From Chloroflexota bacterium (GTDB taxonomy: Bacteria > Chloroflexota > Anaerolineae > Anaerolineales > Villigracilaceae), in NCBI GenBank assembly GCA_021414245.1, contig JAIOOU010000017.1, positions 471,829 through 535,828 on the forward strand: DNA of 64,000 bases. Direction: 5' to 3'. Of the stretch, positions 28,113-34,734 are shown piece after piece. The position numbers were made by a program, and so were the translations under genes. The first letter of the stretch is position 1. Every line of letters starts with the position of its first letter. The notes beneath the pieces are model-generated. The model was not told the origin of the DNA, searched no databases, and saw only the letters and a program-made list of their open reading frames with translations.

Positions 28113-28828
28113 TTCTTGGGTTTCGGCGTATCAATCGGACAGCCAAGCAGGGGCTCATAGCACATGCAGGGCGCCAGTTGAATGGATTGCGGATAAATCT
28201 GGGTACGGCCGATCTCCTTCCCGTTCTTGTCCGTGGCCACGAGCTGATATCGAACCCAGGAATCCTTGTAATTGTTATGCCCTTCGATATCATTCGCCCT
28301 TAATATGTAAGTATAGATGCCATCCTTGCTGTATCGATACATCACATTGCCGGTAGACCAGGGCGTATAATCGTCTTTTTTCGCGGATTTAACCTGTACA
28401 AAAATCACCACACTGACCACCGCCTTCGGATCCTCTACACGAGCTGTAATCTTGGTCTTGTTTGGTTTGCAGTCCCCCCAGAAAATTCGCGGGTCGGCAA
28501 CTGTGACCGAATCAAATCCCTCTCCGGGTTTGACTGGCGTCGATGATATAACCGGCGTTGCAGTATCCCGGCCGATAAAAATTGGGATCGGGACGAATGT
28601 CTGGGTCGGCAAATTCGGATCCTGAGTCGGAAAATGCACGATCGTTGGTGACGCGGTGATGGTCGGCGTGATCGTGGATGTGGGCGTGATCGTGGGAGTT
28701 GACGTATCTGTTGCAGTCGCGGTTGGGCCCTGGGTCCCGGTCGGCGCGGGAGTCGGGCCGAGGAAAGGGATCCCCGAACATGCCTGCAATAGTATTGTCA
28801 TCAACAACGCAAGGGAAAACCTGCGCAT
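28109..28828 (-). CDS. Secreted lipoprotein with Thr/Pro linker and beta domain (paralog 1)
   Basis: Function unknown. The 239-residue lipoprotein has lipobox LQAC (Cys 17), a long linker of Thr-Pro-Thr repeats to about residue 100, and a beta-rich domain (KITARVEDPKAVVSVVIFVQV; SWVRYQLVATDKNGKEIGRT; IQLAPC). The last segment aligns with PWVEYQLVTTQANTRELGRT of the next gene product, so the pair arose by tandem duplication. It is the first gene of a three-gene set with four-base overlaps. It is divergent from the ABC-2 exporter genes. Confidence 0.82.
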   Translation of the reverse strand: MRRFSLALLMTILLQACSGIPFLGPTPAPTGTQGPTATATDTSTPTITPTSTITPTITASPTIVHFPTQDPNLPTQTFVPIPIFIGRDTATPVISSTPVKPGEGFDSVTVADPRIFWGDCKPNKTKITARVEDPKAVVSVVIFVQVKSAKKDDYTPWSTGNVMYRYSKDGIYTYILRANDIEGHNNYKDSWVRYQLVATDKNGKEIGRTQIYPQSIQLAPCMCYEPLLGCPIDTPKPKK

Positions 28829-28846
28829 CTCATACCTCTTTCAAGC

Positions 28847-28852
28847 TATAAT
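28847..28852 (+). promoter_or_regulatory. -10 box upstream of the ABC-2 exporter operon
   Basis: TATAAT lies 31 bases before the ATG at 28884. No consensus -35 box is seen. The gap to the divergent lipoprotein gene is short (28829-28883). Confidence 0.4.
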
Positions 28853-28883
28853 ATTATTCATTCCAGGTACATTTTACAACAAC

Positions 28884-29903
28884 ATGACATCCATTGAAGT
28901 AACCAACCTGCAAAAAACCTTCCAAACCAAGCGCAAGGCAGCCGGTCTGACCGGTTCCATCCGCTCCCTGTTCAAGCCTGAGTATAGCTTGGTTGAAGCC
29001 GTACGGAAGCTTTCGTTTCAAATGGAGGCCGGTGAATTGCTGGGCTTTATCGGTCCCAACGGGGCGGGAAAATCCACGACCATCAAGATGCTGACGGGCA
29101 TTTTACATCCCAGCGCCGGTGCCGCAAAAGTGCTGGGCTTCACCCCCTGGGTGGACCGTCAAAAACTTGCCTATCAGATCGGAACCGTATTCGGTCAGCG
29201 ACCGCAGCTGTGGTACCACCTGCCCGCGATCGACACCTTCATCCTGTTCGGGAAAATCTATGAGCTGGATGACCGCGAAACCCAAAAACGGATCGACTAT
29301 CTGACCGAGGCATTTGAGATCAAAGACTTGCTGGATGTACCGGTCCGCAAACTTTCCCTGGGACAGAGGATGCGCTGCGAAGTCGCAGCCTCGCTCCTGC
29401 ACCGCCCAAAGCTGCTTCTGCTCGATGAGCCATCCATCGGCCTGGACGTGGTTGCCAAGCAGCACATCCGGGATGCGATCAAGCGCATGAATCAGGAGGA
29501 GGGTGTTGGCGTTTTGCTCACTTCCCATGACGCCGGCGATCTGGAAGCCTTGTGCAAACGGGTCATCATCGTCAACCACGGTCAGATCGTATACGAGGAC
29601 AAGGTTTCGAACCTGAAAAGGAAATTCCTGACCACAAAAATGGTCGAGGTGAGATACGCACAGGAGGTATCCAGGGATTTTTCCATTCATGGCGTGCAAA
29701 TTCTGAAAGTCGGACACTACGGGGTTAAGTTGAAATTCGATACCGCCATAACCCCGGTTGACGCTGTCATGTCGCATCTATCCGGGGCGGGAGATATCGT
29801 GGATATTACGATCTCGGACCCGCCGCTTGAAGAGGTGATCGCAAAGATCTACCAGGAGGCCGGCAGCCAGCAGCAGCCCGGTCAGGATCGGAACCATGGA
29901 TAA
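28884..29903 (+). CDS. ABC-2 type transporter ATP-binding protein (COG4586-like)
   Basis: A 339-residue ATPase of an exporter-type ABC system. Walker A GPNGAGKST (57-65), Q-loop VFGQRPQLWYHLP, signature LSLGQRMRCEVAAS, Walker B LLLLDEPSIGLD, and switch His in LLTSHDAGD. The N-terminal stretch KTFQTKRKAAGLTGSIRSLF with an insertion before Walker A is typical of the group paired with the two permease types found downstream. The frame is open 76 codons further upstream, but that part is the antisense of Thr/Pro repeats, so 28884 is the start. The stop overlaps the DUF2785-like gene by eight bases. Confidence 0.9.
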   Translation: MTSIEVTNLQKTFQTKRKAAGLTGSIRSLFKPEYSLVEAVRKLSFQMEAGELLGFIGPNGAGKSTTIKMLTGILHPSAGAAKVLGFTPWVDRQKLAYQIGTVFGQRPQLWYHLPAIDTFILFGKIYELDDRETQKRIDYLTEAFEIKDLLDVPVRKLSLGQRMRCEVAASLLHRPKLLLLDEPSIGLDVVAKQHIRDAIKRMNQEEGVGVLLTSHDAGDLEALCKRVIIVNHGQIVYEDKVSNLKRKFLTTKMVEVRYAQEVSRDFSIHGVQILKVGHYGVKLKFDTAITPVDAVMSHLSGAGDIVDITISDPPLEEVIAKIYQEAGSQQQPGQDRNHG

Positions 29904-30726
29904 GGAATTTTGGGTTGAAATTTACAGGAATCAATACGAGATCCCGGCCGGGCACAGCCTTGCCGGGCTTACCCGGGAAATATTCTCCTATCTCGGCTCA
30001 ATCGATCCGGAGTTAAGGGATGAGATCGGGTATACGTTCTTTGCAAACTGGCTCAAACAGGAGCGCTATCCTGCAGCACAGGTCCGCGGGTTTGTCAGGG
30101 AATTGCTTGCCAATCTAGAACAGGGAATCGGTGAAATCGAAAGTGATTCTGTTTTCCTGAGGACTTTTTCGATCCTCTTCCTGGCAGAGATCGTCCATAA
30201 CGACAACAAAAAGCCGCTTCTGGAAAAATCAGACCTTGCTGCCATTCTTGGCAAGTCCTTGTCGTATGTCAACGCGGAAAAGGACTCGCGCGGATTTATC
30301 CCCGTCAAAGGCTGGGCCCATGCCCTCGCCCACACTGCGGACCTGATGCTGGTGCTTGCAAAAAACAGAAATCTCATGGAAGCCGATTTGTTGAAAATCC
30401 TGAATACGATTTCAGAGAAGATCATCCATTCCACCGGTTACATTTACATTCATGGAGAAGATGAACGACTGGCAGCTGCTGTCATTGAAGCCCTGCAGCG
30501 AAACCTGATTCCGCTTGAAAAGGTGGAGGCCTGGGCAAAATCATTTGTGGAGCAGGACTGGAAGGGCGCTTATACCGACGAAGATAAAAATCGCGCCTTC
30601 CAAAATACGCGCAATCTTCTAAGAAGCGTGTTCCTGGAACTGCAAAAAGAAGACGAAGACCTGCTTGGTCGCGAAGAACTCCAAAAAATTTTCTTCAATG
30701 CATTAAGTAATCTGAAACCATATTAA
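29896..30726 (+). CDS. DUF2785-like helical protein
   Basis: A 276-residue soluble, mostly helical protein. The segment FIPVKGWAHALAHTADLMLVL resembles the conserved core of DUF2785, whose function is not established. It overlaps the ABC ATPase gene by eight bases and precedes the first permease gene by 31 bases, so it belongs to the transporter operon; a regulatory or accessory role is only a guess. No signal peptide or membrane segment is visible. Confidence 0.75.
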   Translation: MDKEFWVEIYRNQYEIPAGHSLAGLTREIFSYLGSIDPELRDEIGYTFFANWLKQERYPAAQVRGFVRELLANLEQGIGEIESDSVFLRTFSILFLAEIVHNDNKKPLLEKSDLAAILGKSLSYVNAEKDSRGFIPVKGWAHALAHTADLMLVLAKNRNLMEADLLKILNTISEKIIHSTGYIYIHGEDERLAAAVIEALQRNLIPLEKVEAWAKSFVEQDWKGAYTDEDKNRAFQNTRNLLRSVFLELQKEDEDLLGREELQKIFFNALSNLKPY

Positions 30727-30757
30727 TAAGGCATAAATCCAAACCACCTGCGCGAAA

Positions 30758-31552
30758 ATGAAAACGTTCTCAAAGTACTGGTCCATCTTTCAGATCACCC
30801 TGATCAATTCCCTGGCTTATCCCGGTGAACTGGTCGGGCGCAGCTTGATGATCATCCCCTTCATGTGGATCTTTTATCAGTTATGGAAGGTCACCTTCAG
30901 CGCCGCCGGCGCGGATGTGATCGGCGGACTCACCCTCCGCGACACCCTCTGGTATTTGATGCTGGCCGAGACCATCGAATTGGGCCGCCCACCCATTGCA
31001 CGCACGATGTCGGATAATGTCAAGGACGGTTCGATCGCCTATATTCTCAACAAGCCCTATGATTTTCTGCTCTACCAGTTCAGCACAGCCATGGGGGAAA
31101 CCATTTTCCGGGCCATGTTGAACGCGGTTTTCGGCGGATTGACGGTCTGGTGGCTGGTGGGCGCGCCAAATCATCCCGAAGGAATCCTGATCGCCCTGCC
31201 GGCCATTTTCGGAGCCTGGGTGCTGCATTTCTGCATCAACGCGATGATCGGCCTCTCCGCCTTTGTAGTGGAGGATGTTTCTGCTTTTACCTGGATCTAT
31301 CAAAAACTGGCCTTCATTTTTGGAGGCATGCTGATCCCCCTGGATTTTTACCCGAAGTGGCTGCAGAGTTTGGCCAAATTCCTGCCCTTCTCCAGCGCCA
31401 TTTATGGGCCTGCGCGATTATTCATCAGTCCAACCTATACATTTTTTATCAGTGTGATGTCCCTGCAATTGACCTGGGTGCTTGGACTCTGCATCCTGCT
31501 GGTCATCGTATACCGCCGTGGGTTGGCCCAATTGACAGTGAACGGCGGATGA
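30758..31552 (+). CDS. ABC-2 type transporter permease 1 (COG4587-like)
   Basis: A 264-residue permease with about six hydrophobic segments, starting TFSKYWSIFQITLINSLAYPGELVGRS. It resembles the uncharacterised ABC-2 permease group that works with the ATPase type encoded upstream and a second permease. The motif SDNVKDGSIAYILNKPYDFLLYQF (residue about 88 on) is the cytoplasmic coupling region. No clear ribosome binding site is seen. The partner permease gene lies 1.3 kb downstream, beyond an antisense gene. Confidence 0.85.
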   Translation: MKTFSKYWSIFQITLINSLAYPGELVGRSLMIIPFMWIFYQLWKVTFSAAGADVIGGLTLRDTLWYLMLAETIELGRPPIARTMSDNVKDGSIAYILNKPYDFLLYQFSTAMGETIFRAMLNAVFGGLTVWWLVGAPNHPEGILIALPAIFGAWVLHFCINAMIGLSAFVVEDVSAFTWIYQKLAFIFGGMLIPLDFYPKWLQSLAKFLPFSSAIYGPARLFISPTYTFFISVMSLQLTWVLGLCILLVIVYRRGLAQLTVNGG

Positions 31553-31593
31553 ACAAAGGTGACTATTTTTTGCAGCGAGGGCATTCTTTCTAA

Positions 31594-32796
31594 CTAAAGA
31601 CTGATATTGCGAGCCCCAAAAAAGCCGATCAACTTAGCCCAAAACCCAGGATACGCAAACTTCCACTCAATCTTCAACAGCGATCGGATAATTAATGTCA
31701 ACAAAACAAATGCATTTAACAAGATAATCACGGACAGCCAAGAAGGCATTCCATCATAGACGACCGGAAATCCAAGGTACGCCAGCAACCCGTAAGCCAA
31801 GACAAGAACCGCGTCCAGCCAGTCATCCAAAATCAGAATAACAATGGGCAAGACCCATAAAATCCATTGGGGGGAGTAGATCCCAGAAAACAGGACGAAA
31901 AAGCCTGTTATCACAATCCATATACGAACAAGGTTTTCAAATTTATTAATATGGATAAAAAGGGAAATTATAGAAAAAAGGATTTGCAATAACAAAAACA
32001 GTCGGGAGATCAAAATTTGAGAGAGATGTCCCCTAAAAATTTCGAGGGTCAATCCAGGCAAGGTAGGCGCTTCCAAGCTACGCTCCAAGTGGAATTTATA
32101 GGGCACCAAGACCGCGCTCATGCCGCCATCAATCCATGTTGGGAGAAAAATCAAGAAGATTATCACAGTAAACAATATTAGGAAGGACCACGGGATTTTC
32201 TTTTTAACAGACCAGTAATAAGCAAAAATTGGCGGCACTAATAACACCGGATACCATTTTGTCATAACGGCAACTGCCAGTACTAACGCAGCCAAAGACC
32301 ATTTTTCCCGCTTAATAAGGAATAAAGTCACGATACACAAAAAAGACGGCAAAATATCAAAACGATACAGGTTGAAATACAGCGGACCAGGAAGGAATAA
32401 TAACAAAGCGAAAGATTTTCTGAGGGACAGATGTTCAACCAAAATAAAATTAATATACCCAATCATCAACATACACAAGGTAAAGGCATGAAAAAATATT
32501 TGGCGGGCAATTCCAGGCCGTTCCACGCTCCTGCCAAACCACTGCAACCATCCAAATAAATACGTAGGCACCTGCGGATACTCGCTAAACACATCTCTGT
32601 ATGGTTTCAAGTTGCGTTGAAACCAAGACCCATCGTGATAATAGGTCCGCAAATCCCAGATATCCACAAAATATCTTACGCTATACCCAAAGTTATTCTC
32701 ACAATATCTCCAAAGCAACTTCCAGAGCAACAATAAAGCAAGAAATATCAGAATCCTTTTCATCCATGTTAAAATGACTGCAAGGTGATTACTCAT
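31594..32796 (-). CDS. Membrane glycosyltransferase, GT87/DUF2029-like (GT-C fold)
   Basis: About 400 residues with ten or more hydrophobic helices. The periplasmic loop after helix 1 contains VDIWDLRTYYHDGSWFQRNLKPYRDVFSEYPQ (residue about 50 on), with the acidic residues expected of polyprenol-phosphate-sugar-dependent GT-C enzymes, and MTKWYPVLLVPPIF resembles GT87 mannosyltransferases. Base composition is visibly more AT-rich than its neighbours. It lies antisense between two permease genes of one exporter, implying insertion into that operon. The start is taken at the ATG 32796 just after a TATAAT box; ATG 32763 is an alternative. Confidence 0.75.
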   Translation of the reverse strand: MSNHLAVILTWMKRILIFLALLLLWKLLWRYCENNFGYSVRYFVDIWDLRTYYHDGSWFQRNLKPYRDVFSEYPQVPTYLFGWLQWFGRSVERPGIARQIFFHAFTLCMLMIGYINFILVEHLSLRKSFALLLFLPGPLYFNLYRFDILPSFLCIVTLFLIKREKWSLAALVLAVAVMTKWYPVLLVPPIFAYYWSVKKKIPWSFLILFTVIIFLIFLPTWIDGGMSAVLVPYKFHLERSLEAPTLPGLTLEIFRGHLSQILISRLFLLLQILFSIISLFIHINKFENLVRIWIVITGFFVLFSGIYSPQWILWVLPIVILILDDWLDAVLVLAYGLLAYLGFPVVYDGMPSWLSVIILLNAFVLLTLIIRSLLKIEWKFAYPGFWAKLIGFFGARNISL

Positions 32797-32806
32797 AATA
32801 CAACAT

Positions 32807-32812
32807 ATTATA
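32807..32812 (-). promoter_or_regulatory. -10 box of the antisense glycosyltransferase gene
   Basis: TATAAT on the minus strand ends 10 bases before the ATG at 32796, so the transcript would begin at or near the start codon. The -35 region (TCAACC) is weak. Confidence 0.4.
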
Positions 32813-32897
32813 ATCACTAAGTAAGTATCTGGTTGAAATCAGCCTACAATACAACCGTCGCAATTGATACTTTTTCCAACCTCAGACTGGGTGTTTT

Positions 32898-33680
32898 ATG
32901 AAAGAAACTAAATTCCTTCTCGCGATCTGGAAGACCAACCTGCTTTCCGCTATGGAGTATCGGGCCGCCTTCCTGACTCAGGTAATCGGCATGATGGTGA
33001 ATAACTTTATCTATTTCGCGATCTGGATCATCTTCTTCGACCGGTTCAAGGATGTGCGCGGCTGGGGCGTGAATGATATGTACGTCACCTTTGGTGTACT
33101 GGCCTCCGCCTTTGGTCTGGTCAGCCTGCTTTTCGGCAACGCCTTTACCTTGAGCGACATCATCGCCAAGGGCCGCCTGGATTATTACCTTTCCCTGCCG
33201 CGCCCGGTCCTGCTGCACACCGTGGCCAGCCGAACCATTGCCAGCGGGATGGGGGATTTTCTCTACGGATTTATCAGCTACGGCCTCTCCGGATATTTTA
33301 CCTGGGATGGACTTGCCCGCTACGTTCTTGCGACTCTGTTGGCAGCCACCGTTTTCGCAGCCTTCCTGATCCTGACGCAAAGTCTCGCGTTCTGGTTCGG
33401 CATGATGACCAATTTCAGCAATCTCGTCCTGAATGCCATGCTCACCTTCGGCATCTACCCGATCACCCTCTTTGACAGTTACGCCAAATTGATCCTCTTT
33501 ACCATCATTCCCGCAGCGTTGATGGGCGCCATTCCGGCTGAATTCATCCGTGCCTTCACCTGGAGTACTCTCGGGGAATTGTTGCTGGGTGCAGTTGGCT
33601 TTCTCAGCCTGGCGATCTTGACTTTCCAGGCCGGGCTGCGCCGCTATGAAAGCGGAAGCGCCATCCAGGTGGAGGTGTAA
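32898..33680 (+). CDS. ABC-2 type transporter permease 2 (COG3694-like)
   Basis: A 260-residue permease with about six hydrophobic segments. FFDRFKDVRGWGVNDMYVTFG, followed by SDIIAKGRLDYYLSLPRPVLL, is characteristic of the second permease of this ABC-2 group. It should form a heterodimer with the permease encoded at 30758-31552. Its stop overlaps the next ATG by one base (TAATG). Because an antisense gene separates it from the rest of the operon, it may need its own promoter; none with good boxes is obvious in 32820-32897. Confidence 0.85.
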   Translation: MKETKFLLAIWKTNLLSAMEYRAAFLTQVIGMMVNNFIYFAIWIIFFDRFKDVRGWGVNDMYVTFGVLASAFGLVSLLFGNAFTLSDIIAKGRLDYYLSLPRPVLLHTVASRTIASGMGDFLYGFISYGLSGYFTWDGLARYVLATLLAATVFAAFLILTQSLAFWFGMMTNFSNLVLNAMLTFGIYPITLFDSYAKLILFTIIPAALMGAIPAEFIRAFTWSTLGELLLGAVGFLSLAILTFQAGLRRYESGSAIQVEV

Positions 33681-34174
33681 TGGAGGAAGTAAAGCCATCC
33701 ATTGACCTGGAACTGCTGGAAACGCGCGAAAAATTTCTGACCCTGGTGAATTCCATTTCGGAGGAACAATACAGCCAGTCAACAGACAACTCTGCCTGGA
33801 CGGTGGGAGAGATCCTTTTTCATATTACCCTCGGGCCGCGCGCCCTTGCCCTGGAGATCTGGTTGATCATCCATTTCGGCCGTGCATTTCAATTTATCAT
33901 GCATCACTTCCCTTCCAGGCTCTTCAACTGGATAAATGCCCGCTTCGTCAGGCGTGGAGGGCACATCAACCGCCAGATGCTGATCAGATCCTATGAGGTC
34001 GGGCACGCAGCCATCCGGTCCGGTTTGATGCGGGCGCAGGAGGAGGATATGCGCAAGTCGGTGGTCTATCCACGGGAATTTGTCACCGAACTGGCCGGGG
34101 AGTGCAGCGTCGAGCGCCTTTTTCGGTATGTAAAGGGCCATTTTGAGGTCCACTCAGCCGCTTTGCGGATATGA
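33680..34174 (+). CDS. DinB-like four-helix protein
   Basis: A 164-residue protein resembling the DinB/YfiT-like metal-binding superfamily. AWTVGEILFHITLGPRALAL carries the first metal-ligand His position, and ERLFRYVKGHFEVHSAAL ends with the H-x3-H pair. Members include thiol transferases and many of unknown role. Translation is coupled to the upstream permease (TAATG overlap). The substrate is unknown. Confidence 0.7.
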   Translation: MEEVKPSIDLELLETREKFLTLVNSISEEQYSQSTDNSAWTVGEILFHITLGPRALALEIWLIIHFGRAFQFIMHHFPSRLFNWINARFVRRGGHINRQMLIRSYEVGHAAIRSGLMRAQEEDMRKSVVYPREFVTELAGECSVERLFRYVKGHFEVHSAALRI

Positions 34175-34190
34175 AACGTGACTTTTCTGG

Positions 34191-34279
34191 TATAATCCCG
34201 GCCGTGACTGGTCCTGCCATACGGTTAACGCTGTGGGCATGGAGACCTGCAATATCTCAAAAGAAAGGAAGCATACGTC
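34191..34279 (+). promoter_or_regulatory. -10 box and untranslated leader of rpsO
   Basis: TATAAT at 34191-34196 is followed by a leader of about 80 bases before the ATG. The leader contains possible pairing (GGTC near 34209 with GACC near 34246). S15 genes in several phyla carry autoregulatory leaders, but no known consensus was recognised here. Confidence 0.4.
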
Positions 34280-34552
34280 ATGCCACTTGCAAAGGAAGTC
34301 AAGACCAAGGCGATCGATGATTTTCATCGCCACGACAAGGATACCGGTTCGCCCGAAGTGCAAATCGCCATCCTGACCACCCGCATCGCTCAACTGACCG
34401 AGCACTTGCGCAGCAACAAGCAGGATCAATCCTGCCGCCGTGGGCTGCTGAAAATGGTCGGTCAACGCCGCCGATTGCTCACGTACTTGCGCACAAGCAA
34501 TTACCAGAACTATCTGAACGTGACCGAACGATTACAGCTCCGCCGCAAGTAA
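34280..34552 (+). CDS. rpsO: 30S ribosomal protein S15
   Basis: A 90-residue primary 16S rRNA-binding protein. [23 protein letters not shown] and [18 protein letters not shown] are the family hallmarks. AAAGGAAG lies about ten bases before the ATG. It is followed by pnp, the same order as in E. coli and many bacteria, but separated by a palindrome and a second -10 box. Confidence 0.97.
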   Translation: MPLAKEVKTKAIDDFHRHDKDTGSPEVQIAILTTRIAQLTEHLRSNKQDQSCRRGLLKMVGQRRRLLTYLRTSNYQNYLNVTERLQLRRK

Positions 34553-34568
34553 ATATCTTTGGTTTACC

Positions 34569-34597
34569 GTAGGGACACAGCGCCGCTGTGTCCCTAC
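34569..34597. repeat. Palindromic repeat-like stem-loop between rpsO and pnp
   Basis: Perfect 13-bp arms GTAGGGACACAGC / GCTGTGTCCCTAC with a 3-base loop. There is no T run. From memory, similar 'GTAGGGACA' palindromes are scattered in other Chloroflexi and cyanobacterial genomes, so this may be a REP-like element as well as a transcript end. Confidence 0.6.
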
Positions 34598-34601
34598 ATT
34601 G

Positions 34602-34734
34602 TATAATCGGCAGCCGCAGTCAGGAATTGAATAGCGCGAACAACAAAAGGTTGTTCACACTCTTCAGTCCCTGACCCACTGGCGGGAATAATAAATACAG
34701 GGCGGGACGATTCCGCCCCAACAGGAGACAATTC
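34602..34734 (+). promoter_or_regulatory. pnp -10 box and structured leader
   Basis: TATAAT at 34602-34607 is followed by about 120 bases with several possible stems: GTCAGG (34619-34624) with CCTGAC (34670-34675), enclosing GAACAAC / GTTGTTC (34638-34656), and GGGCGG / CCGCCC (34700-34718) next to the AGGAG ribosome binding site. PNPase controls its own mRNA through a leader in E. coli; a similar role here is inferred. Confidence 0.45.

Noticed and set aside
28656..28883. 76-residue N-terminal extension of the ABC-2 ATPase rich in Val and Gly
   Set aside because: This is the complement of Thr/Pro codon repeats in the divergent lipoprotein gene; ABC ATPases of this group start at MTSIEVTNLQK.
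32844..33782. 312-codon open frame opposite permease 2
   Set aside because: Composition is charge-rich and repeat-free of family motifs; permease 2 on the plus strand is a clear ABC-2 protein.
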